NCBI GenBank assembly: GCA_963780165.1
Contig: CAWABB010000001.1
Span: 2,294,001-2,358,000, forward strand
Source of the DNA: CAWABB01 sp963780165
GTDB lineage: Bacteria; Bacteroidota; Ignavibacteria; UBA10030; UBA6906
Reading direction: 5' to 3'
DNA: 64,000 bases
Positions 58,156 to 64,000 of this stretch are shown piece after piece; the first letter of the stretch is position 1, and each line of letters starts with the position of its first letter. Below the pieces are notes generated by a model. That model did no database searches, had not been told where the DNA came from, and saw only the letters and a list, made by a program, of their open reading frames with translations. Made by a program: the position numbers and the translations under genes.

Positions 58156-58171
58156 ACCCGGGGTACCGGGT
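58156..58171. terminator. GC hairpin between fchA and rsmE
   Basis: ACCCGG-GGTA-CCGGGT is a perfect 6-bp stem in the 27-bp gap between convergent genes. It has no T run on either strand. Confidence 0.4.
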
Positions 58172-58180
58172 CCCGGTGCC

Positions 58181-58891
58181 TCAGGACACCGCGAGCATGA
58201 CGGCGGCGAGTGCCGTCACGGCTGCCGTCTCCGCCCGGAGCCGGCGGTCTCCCAGCCGGACCGGCGCACACCCGGCCGCGGACGCGAGCGCTATCTCCTC
58301 CTCCGAAAATCCCCCCTCTGGTCCGATGCAGATCACGATGTCCCGTCCGGCGCAGCCCGACAATGCGGCGCTTAACGGCATCGATGCCCGCTCGTGGGGG
58401 ATCAGCTTCAGGGCGTCCAGCGGTGCCTTCCCAAGAAAGACTCCAAACTCCGCGGGCGCTTCGATCGCGGGGAGCACACATCGCCCGCACTGCTTCATCG
58501 CCGCCAACGCGATTCCCGACCAGCGGTCCATCTTTGCGGCCGCCCTGATGGCTCGTGCCGTGCGCAGCGGCACGATCTTCGCGGCGCCGAGCTCTGTCGC
58601 CTTCTCGACGACCACATCGAAGCGGCCGGGGTTCTTCAGCAGCGCAGGAGCGAGCGTCACCGACACCGCGAGCTCGTTCCTCCGGGGATGCCGCCCTTCG
58701 ATGGCGCACCGCACATCGTGCCGGGAGACGGACGAGATCACCGCGTCGTATGCCATACCCGCGCCGTCAACGACGGCAATACGATCCCCTGGCGCGGCCC
58801 GCAGCACCCGCACCAAATGGCGGTGCTCCTCACCCACCAGGGTCAGCGCGCCGGCCTCGACACGCACAGGGTCGACGTAGAACGTTTCCAT
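58181..58891 (-). CDS. rsmE: 16S rRNA m3U1498 methyltransferase
   Basis: A 236-residue SPOUT methyltransferase that modifies U1498 of 16S rRNA. The N-terminal PUA-like part (GEEHRHLVRVLRAAPGD) leads to the trefoil-knot domain with VVEKATELGAAKIVPL, VICIGPEGGFSEEEI and LGDRRLRAETAAVTAL. Last gene of the minus-strand operon, 2 bp after the preceding stop. Confidence 0.94.
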   Translation of the reverse strand: METFYVDPVRVEAGALTLVGEEHRHLVRVLRAAPGDRIAVVDGAGMAYDAVISSVSRHDVRCAIEGRHPRRNELAVSVTLAPALLKNPGRFDVVVEKATELGAAKIVPLRTARAIRAAAKMDRWSGIALAAMKQCGRCVLPAIEAPAEFGVFLGKAPLDALKLIPHERASMPLSAALSGCAGRDIVICIGPEGGFSEEEIALASAAGCAPVRLGDRRLRAETAAVTALAAVMLAVS

Positions 58892-58893
58892 GG

Positions 58894-60201
58894 CTAGATC
58901 GCCTTGCGCAGATCGAAAATGAACTCTCCCCGCCCCCGGTCATTGAAGGCGTAGCTGACACGGACCATGAGGGAGTACGGGAGAACAAGGTCCAGGCCGG
59001 CTCCGTATCCTGAGCGAAGCGAGCTGAACGTCATCGATTCTCCTCGCAACCACGTTGCTCCCACATCACCGAACACTGTCAGGCCGAGACCGATTCGCCA
59101 GAACGCAAACTCCTTCGGTATGGGAAGGCCCTTCAGCTGCAGGACCGTTGGAGATACGATCGGGATACGGAATTCGGCGGACGTGAGGGCGACGTTCTCG
59201 CCCTCGAACACGTCGCCGAAATATCCCCGGACGCGCTCCGCATATCCAAGGTATGCCAGGCCGTACAGGGGCACCTCGCCGCCAAAGACCAGTGAGCCGT
59301 ACGCGCGCGCGACAAACGTGACGTCAAAGAAGATCGGCTCGTAACGGCGTACGTCGACTCCGGCCCTCCCGTAATTGACGTGCCCCTCTCCGAATCCCAT
59401 CTTCATAAGGGACAGGTCGGTGAAGGCTCCCCTGGAGGCGTACTCCGCCAGATCCCTCGTGTCGAGCGTGTACTGCATCCCGAGCGTCAGGAAATGGTCG
59501 TGCCCGTCGGGCGACTGCGTGCGCCCTTCCCTGTATTCCGACACGACGACGCTGGAGTACCCCAATCGGAGGCCGAGACGCTCGTCGAGGTTGAATCGCT
59601 TGCCAAAGGTGCCGAACGCGTCGTAGTGATTCTCGTCGAAATTGCCGGCCGCCGGCGACGTTACGCTGCGGTTCCGTATCCGGGCATACGAGAGTGAGAA
59701 CCCGAGATAGAAGCGGCGTTCGTGGTCGAAGAGCGGATTGAGGTACGACAGCGCGAACGCGGGGTCATAGCCGAAGGCGAGCGAGAGGTAGAGCTTCTGG
59801 TTCCGTCCGCGGAGGTTGTTGTGCAGAAATCCCGCGCCGTAGTAGATCTTCTTCGGGTCGCCGTCACGGAAGCCGAGGATCAGGTGCGGGATAATATGCC
59901 AGCGCTCACGCACGATGACGTAGAGCGTCCGGGGCACGTTGACCGAGTCGAACTGCAGGTCGACGCTCGTGAACAGTCCGAGGCTGTAGATGCGGTCGCG
60001 GTCGTAGGCCAGCTGGGCCGGCGACACCGGCGAACCCCGTCCCAGGCTCATCTCGTCGAGAATGACGTATGCTTCGGTCTTCTCGTTGCCGACGACGAGG
60101 ACGGTGTCGATCGCGGGAACGCCTGGGATGCTCTGTGAGAAGGAAGGGCTGAAAAGCAACAGGACAGCCGCCGCTGCCGCGGCAAGGCGCATCGTCGTCA
60201 T
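58894..60201 (-). CDS. Omp85/BamA-like outer-membrane barrel protein
   Basis: A 435-residue outer-membrane protein: signal peptide (about 1-25), one POTRA-like domain (about 30-100, VLVVGNEKTEAYVILDEMSL and SLGLFTSVDLQFD), then a 16-strand-type barrel with FRIPIVSPTVLQLKG and SLRSGYGAGLDL near the end. BamA itself has five POTRA domains, so this is a short member like the TamA/ShlB-type or patatin-associated barrels. Start at 60201 or 60192 (both ATG; no clear ribosome site). Located 43 bp after rnc. Confidence 0.82.
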   Translation of the reverse strand: MTTMRLAAAAAAVLLLFSPSFSQSIPGVPAIDTVLVVGNEKTEAYVILDEMSLGRGSPVSPAQLAYDRDRIYSLGLFTSVDLQFDSVNVPRTLYVIVRERWHIIPHLILGFRDGDPKKIYYGAGFLHNNLRGRNQKLYLSLAFGYDPAFALSYLNPLFDHERRFYLGFSLSYARIRNRSVTSPAAGNFDENHYDAFGTFGKRFNLDERLGLRLGYSSVVVSEYREGRTQSPDGHDHFLTLGMQYTLDTRDLAEYASRGAFTDLSLMKMGFGEGHVNYGRAGVDVRRYEPIFFDVTFVARAYGSLVFGGEVPLYGLAYLGYAERVRGYFGDVFEGENVALTSAEFRIPIVSPTVLQLKGLPIPKEFAFWRIGLGLTVFGDVGATWLRGESMTFSSLRSGYGAGLDLVLPYSLMVRVSYAFNDRGRGEFIFDLRKAI

Positions 60202-60244
60202 CGGGCGATGCGCCGGTGATCGGTCGGAACGGGGAATGCCATGC

Positions 60245-61015
60245 TTATGCCAGGCTCCTGAGCGCCTCGGCGGCTGCCGCCTGCTCGGCCTCCTTCTTGT
60301 TCTTTCCAACCCCTGTGCCCAGGCGCTCGTTGTTCACGATGACATCCACGACGAACGTGCGGTCGTGGTCGGGGCCTTCCTCCCGGGAAATCGTGTAGCG
60401 CGGGGTCCCCAGCCCTTTGGCCTGAACGTACTCGAGGAGCATGCTCTTGTAGTTGTCGTCGTCGGTGGCGACCGACCCGGCGCGCAGGGCGCTGATGACC
60501 TGCCGCTCGATGAATGCGCGGGCCGCACCGTATCCGCCGTCGAGATAGATGGCGGCGATAACCGCCTCAAACGTGTCGGCAAGGATCGTCTGGATCCCTT
60601 TGCCGACCGACTGGGCCGCGCTGTGGCTCATCCGGACGGACAGTGCAAGGTCGATCGAGTCTGCGTACGCCGTGAGGGCGCGCTTGTTCACGAGACGGGA
60701 CCGGGTCTTGGTGAGCTCTCCCTCGTGGGCGCCGGGGAAGTGCGCGTAGAGGTACTCTGCGACGACAAGGTTGAGGATCGCGTCGCCCAGAAACTCCATG
60801 CGCTCGTTGGAGAGCGAAGTGTCCTGAGCCTGCTGGTGGAACGATCGGTGGAGCAAAGCCTGGTGAAGCAGATCGGGGTTGCGGAAGGTGTAGCCGATGC
60901 GGCGCTCAGCCAGCCGGAGATGGCCGCCGGATGCGTCGGCCACGCGCCGACCGTCGTCCGGGGCACCCGCGGGCTTTCTGAACAGCTGGGTCAGGAAGCG
61001 AGCCAGCCATTTCAT
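60245..61015 (-). CDS. rnc: Ribonuclease III
   Basis: A 256-residue double-strand-specific ribonuclease for rRNA and mRNA processing. An N-terminal extension of about 30 residues precedes the catalytic domain with NERMEFLGDAILNLVVAEYL, and the dsRNA-binding domain ends the protein (GVGKNKKEAEQAAAAEALRSL). It lies 6 bp after fabF, the fabG-acpP-fabF-rnc order found in many bacteria. Confidence 0.96.
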   Translation of the reverse strand: MKWLARFLTQLFRKPAGAPDDGRRVADASGGHLRLAERRIGYTFRNPDLLHQALLHRSFHQQAQDTSLSNERMEFLGDAILNLVVAEYLYAHFPGAHEGELTKTRSRLVNKRALTAYADSIDLALSVRMSHSAAQSVGKGIQTILADTFEAVIAAIYLDGGYGAARAFIERQVISALRAGSVATDDDNYKSMLLEYVQAKGLGTPRYTISREEGPDHDRTFVVDVIVNNERLGTGVGKNKKEAEQAAAAEALRSLA

Positions 61016-61021
61016 ACACGA

Positions 61022-62272
61022 TTATTCACCCGTAAATTTCTTGAAGAGCAACGACGCGTTGTGGCCCCCGAATCCGAACGTGTTGCTCAGCGCATACCGG
61101 ATGGTGCGGCGAACCGGCGCGTTGGGTGCATAGTTGAGATCGCACCCCGGATCGGGGAACTCATAATTGATGGTGGGAGGGGCGATGTCGTTCACGCACG
61201 CCAGAATCGATGCGATGGCCTCAACGCCGCCCGCGGCCCCGAGAAGGTGGCCGGTCATCGACTTCGTGGAGCTCACCACGACCTTATGCGCATGGTCGCC
61301 GAAAACGGTCTTGATGGCCTGCGTCTCGCTGATATCGTTCATCGGCGTTGACGTGCCGTGGGCATTGATGTAGTCCACGGCCTCAGGTACGATGCCTCCA
61401 TCCTTCAGCGCGCGGCGCATGGAGCGGACGGCGCCCTCGCCGCCTTCCGGCGGGGCCGTGATGTGGTGAGCATCAGCGGTGAATCCGATACCAACGAGCT
61501 CCGCGTAGATCCTGGCACCCCGTGCCTTCGCGAATTCCAGCTCCTCCAGGATCAGCGTCCCGCTGCCTTCTCCCATGACGAAGCCGTCGCGCTGTACATC
61601 GAACGGCCTGCTGGCCTTCTCCGGAGCGTCGTTCCTGGTGGAGAGGGCCTTCATGGAGTTGAAGCCGCCGAGGCCCATCGGGGTGATCGGGGCTTCCGAT
61701 CCGCCGCAGACCATTGCGTCCGCGTCTCCGTACTGAATGCAACGGAACGCATCTCCGATCGCATGCGAAGCCGTCGCACAGGCCGAGACCGTGGCGTAAT
61801 TCGGCCCCTTGAACCCGTACTTGATCGAGATGTTCCCGGCGGCAATGTCCGGAATCAGCATGGGGATAAAGAACGGACTGATCCGCCGCGGTCCACCCCC
61901 CATGTAGTTCTGGAACTGTGTATCGTACGTCATCATCCCGCCTATCCCGGACCCGTACACGACCCCGATGCGGTCGGGGTCCGTCTCCTTGGACGAGAGG
62001 CCGGCGTCAGCGACTGCCATGTCCGACGATACGGTGGCATACTGGGCGAACGGATCCGACCTCTGGGCCGATTTCCGGTCCATGTAGTCGGTGGCCTTGA
62101 ACCCCTTCAGTTCACAGGCAAAGTGAGTGTCGTACAGGGCGGTGTCGAAGTAGGAGACCGGCCCCGCACCGCTTTTCCCTGCAAGCAGGTTCGTCCAGAA
62201 CTCGGCGGTGGTGAGCCCGATAGGGGTCAGCGCACCGAGTCCGGTCACAACGACTCTCCGTTTGTTGCTCAT
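61022..62272 (-). CDS. fabF: 3-oxoacyl-ACP synthase II
   Basis: A 416-residue condensing enzyme of fatty acid elongation. The active-site Cys is in SACATASHAIGDAF, with the two catalytic His in YINAHGTSTPMND and STKSMTGHLLGAAGGVE. It begins VVVTGLGALTPIG and ends ALSNTFGFGGHNASLLF, as usual. 56 bp after acpP. Confidence 0.96.
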   Translation of the reverse strand: MSNKRRVVVTGLGALTPIGLTTAEFWTNLLAGKSGAGPVSYFDTALYDTHFACELKGFKATDYMDRKSAQRSDPFAQYATVSSDMAVADAGLSSKETDPDRIGVVYGSGIGGMMTYDTQFQNYMGGGPRRISPFFIPMLIPDIAAGNISIKYGFKGPNYATVSACATASHAIGDAFRCIQYGDADAMVCGGSEAPITPMGLGGFNSMKALSTRNDAPEKASRPFDVQRDGFVMGEGSGTLILEELEFAKARGARIYAELVGIGFTADAHHITAPPEGGEGAVRSMRRALKDGGIVPEAVDYINAHGTSTPMNDISETQAIKTVFGDHAHKVVVSSTKSMTGHLLGAAGGVEAIASILACVNDIAPPTINYEFPDPGCDLNYAPNAPVRRTIRYALSNTFGFGGHNASLLFKKFTGE

Positions 62273-62328
62273 CGCTCTCCTGTGCTCCGGCTGGGAGAAG
62301 GTAGTTCGCCCGACATACCGTCAGCCGT

Positions 62329-62565
62329 TCAGGCCGACTTGCCCTTGATATACTTCACGGCATCGCCGACGGTGCCGATCTTCTCGGCATCTTCGTCGGG
62401 GATCTGCAGATTGAATGCCTTCTCGAATTCCATCACAAGCTCGACGGTATCCAGAGAATCGGCCCCAAGGTCGTTGGTGAAGGAAGCTTCCGTGGTGATC
62501 TGGCTTTCCTCGACCCCCAGCTTGTTCATGATGATTTCTTTCACCTTCGCCTCAATATCGGCCAT
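62329..62565 (-). CDS. acpP: Acyl carrier protein
   Basis: A 78-residue carrier protein. The 4'-phosphopantetheine attachment site is Ser37 in LGADSLDTVELVM. The ATG at 62565 follows AGGAGG at good spacing; the longer in-frame start at 62613 is discarded. The acidic profile (Asp and Glu rich) is normal. Lies between fabG and fabF. Confidence 0.97.
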   Translation of the reverse strand: MADIEAKVKEIIMNKLGVEESQITTEASFTNDLGADSLDTVELVMEFEKAFNLQIPDEDAEKIGTVGDAVKYIKGKSA

Positions 62566-62631
62566 TGCAGTAACCTCCTGTTGGTGGGTTGATGAGTTGT
62601 CGTAAGCTCGCAAATTCAGCGCAGGGTACCA

Positions 62632-63378
62632 CTACATGGTCATGCCGCCGTCAACGCGCACGGTCTGCCCGGTCATGTAATCCGAGTCCCTGGAAGCCAG
62701 GAATCTGACAACGGAAGCCACGTCCTCGGGGCGGGCGGTCCGCTTCAGGGGAATCATATCGGTGAGGGCTTTCTTCTGCTCGGGGGTGAGAACCCCGGTC
62801 ATGTCTGTGTCTACATAGCCTGGAGCGACAACATTGACCTGAATATTGCGAGAACCAAGCTCTTTTGCAACAGATTTGGTGAACCCGATGATCCCGGCCT
62901 TGGATGCGGCGTAGTTTGTCTGGCCGGCGTTCCCCGTAATGCCCACAATCGATGAAATATTGATGATTTTTCCGGCACGCTGGGATATCATGGGCTTGAT
63001 GGCTGCCTTCGTGAAATTGAACACGCCTTTCAGATTCGTCGTGATGACGCTGTCCCAGTCCTCTTCCGTCATCCTCAGAAGCAGCGTGTCCTTGGTGATC
63101 CCCGCGTTGTTCACCAGGATGTCCAGCCGCCCGAGCTGGGCGAGGACGGCGTCAACCACGGCTGCCGCCTCCTTGAACGAGGTGGCATCGGATTGAAACC
63201 CGAGGACCGTGAACCCTCGTCCCGTGAGCTCGTCCCTGAACGCCTCCGCGGCGCCGGCCGAGGATCGGTAGGTAAAAGCGACCCGCGCCCCCGCCTCGGA
63301 TAACGCCTCGACAATGGCCTTTCCGATCCCGCGGGAGCCGCCGGTGACAATGGCGACCTTTCCGTCAAGAATGCCCAT
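62632..63378 (-). CDS. fabG: 3-oxoacyl-ACP reductase
   Basis: A 248-residue short-chain dehydrogenase reducing beta-ketoacyl-ACP with NADPH. Motifs: VTGGSRGIGKAI for the cofactor, the NNAG motif (LVNNAGITKD), catalytic Ser in NISSIVG and Tyr-x-x-x-Lys in YAASKAG. The C-terminal MTGQTVRVDGGMTM is typical. Its start overlaps the DUF3109 gene end by 14 bp. Confidence 0.96.
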   Translation of the reverse strand: MGILDGKVAIVTGGSRGIGKAIVEALSEAGARVAFTYRSSAGAAEAFRDELTGRGFTVLGFQSDATSFKEAAAVVDAVLAQLGRLDILVNNAGITKDTLLLRMTEEDWDSVITTNLKGVFNFTKAAIKPMISQRAGKIINISSIVGITGNAGQTNYAASKAGIIGFTKSVAKELGSRNIQVNVVAPGYVDTDMTGVLTPEQKKALTDMIPLKRTARPEDVASVVRFLASRDSDYMTGQTVRVDGGMTM

Positions 63379-63976
63379 GTTTGCTCTCTCTCTGTGGGCT
63401 CTGATGCGACACGTAGTGGCTTTCCAGCATCCCGTACCCGTCGGCGCCGAGAAGGTGGATCAGCTCGTCTTTGCACGCGCGGAAGACGGGCAGATGGAAT
63501 TCCTCGGTGACCGTGCAGCACGGCTGCTCTTCCTGCAGCATAGTATCGAAGCTCACGACCCCTTCGGAAATCTCGATGGGGTAGAGGATGCAGTAGAGGG
63601 GCTTTAGCGCCCACCTTCCCATGCCCTCTTCCGTCGTCGCCAGCTGAATCGTGCAGCGGCCGTATTTGTCGAGGAAGGCACACTTGTCGTTGTGGACTGC
63701 CGTGCCCACGCACCGGCCCGACGCGAAGTCGGGATCGGCCTCTTCCCCGGCGTCGAACCACTGTGCGGGATCGTGCACCTGGGTTTCGTCCATGTATCGC
63801 GCTATCATGTCCGCGTGCCTGAGGATGGCGTCACGTTCCGCGATATCTGCGTAGACCCCTCCTGAACAGCACGTTGACGTGCAACTGCACGGGCCGGAGC
63901 CCTCCGGGTAGCCGGTGGTGAACAGCCCGTCTCCGATTGCGAGCCCCTTGACGCGGATGGGAGCGGTGGCGCTCAT
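63365..63976 (-). CDS. DUF3109 cysteine-cluster protein
   Basis: A 203-residue protein of the DUF3109 (YkgJ-related) family. Cysteine clusters are PCSCTSTCCSGGVY near the N-terminus, KCAFLDKYGRCTIQ, the KPLYCILYPIEI motif and QPCCTV, a set likely to bind zinc or an iron-sulfur cluster. No function is established. It is the promoter-proximal visible gene of the fab operon; the region to the right window edge (24 bp) holds nothing. Confidence 0.86.
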   Translation of the reverse strand: MSATAPIRVKGLAIGDGLFTTGYPEGSGPCSCTSTCCSGGVYADIAERDAILRHADMIARYMDETQVHDPAQWFDAGEEADPDFASGRCVGTAVHNDKCAFLDKYGRCTIQLATTEEGMGRWALKPLYCILYPIEISEGVVSFDTMLQEEQPCCTVTEEFHLPVFRACKDELIHLLGADGYGMLESHYVSHQSPQRESKHGHS

Positions 63977-64000
63977 GCGGAACCCTCCCCCGTGCGCACG

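Noticed and set aside
1..64000. CRISPR arrays, insertion sequences, phage genes, defence islands
   Set aside because: No direct-repeat arrays with spacers, transposase motifs, integrases or terminal inverted repeats were seen; genes are ordinary chromosomal ones of even composition.

Overview
The window is a GC-rich, gene-dense bacterial chromosome segment without tRNA, rRNA, CRISPR, transposase or prophage genes. Several features point to the FCB (Bacteroidota/Chlorobi/Ignavibacteriota-like) group. These are a secreted protein with a type IX secretion C-terminal sorting domain containing the NFPNPFNP signature, a GldA/GldF/GldG-like ABC cluster followed by a DUF4340 gene, a riboswitch-controlled TonB-dependent thiamine receptor operon, and DUF3109, DUF5700 and DUF6600 proteins. 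The high GC suggests an uncultured Ignavibacteriota-like lineage rather than a classical Bacteroidetes. That placement is inference.

Layout. 1-3.8 kb: pyruvate dehydrogenase operon (E1 fragment, E2, E3) closed by a strong terminator. 4-13.2 kb: single genes (glutathione peroxidase, asparagine-synthase-like protein, DksA/TraR-like zinc finger behind a 22-bp palindrome, an unusual ornithine carbamoyltransferase, secreted and Tat-exported proteins, a T9SS cargo). 13.5-17.7 kb: gliding-type ABC operon. 17.8-24.3 kb: PspC, GroES-like protein, class I aldolase, an intergenic region with a small ORF and a possible RNA, nitrilase-family amidase, queF-yhhQ, thioredoxin-like lipoprotein, HtpX-like protease, LemA. 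24.4-31.4 kb: two very large TPR/coiled-coil proteins and phosphofructokinase. 31.4-34.9 kb: a four-gene chain on the minus strand joined by 4-bp start/stop overlaps (DUF1028, HhH glycosylase, 61-aa protein, Xaa-Pro aminopeptidase). 35-38.7 kb: DinB, Fpg/Nei glycosylase, histone-deacetylase-like amidohydrolase, degenerate GGDEF protein.

38.8-43.6 kb: a TPP riboswitch heads TonB receptor, thiamine pyrophosphokinase and a sodium:solute symporter, that is, thiamine uptake and activation in one operon, with the symporter in the place where PnuT is usual. 43.6-45 kb: an NtrC-family regulator divergent from a long catabolic operon (45.1-52.6 kb: adenosine deaminase, SixA, adenosine-specific kinase, Tat-exported class V aminotransferase, RidA lipoprotein, M19 dipeptidase, urocanate hydratase, VOC protein, 4-Cys miniprotein). 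52.6-55.1 kb: SpoIIE-type phosphatase coupled to a DUF5700 metallopeptidase-like protein. 55.2-58.2 kb: hutI-ftcD-fchA completes histidine degradation from urocanate to methenyl-THF; hutH is not in the window. 58.2-64 kb: minus-strand fatty-acid/RNA operon DUF3109-fabG-acpP-fabF-rnc-Omp85-like-rsmE.

Promoters recur with the form TTGACA, about 17 bp, TATCTT/TATATT. In three cases the predicted transcription start falls within a few bases of a possible start codon, suggesting leaderless or very short-leader mRNAs.
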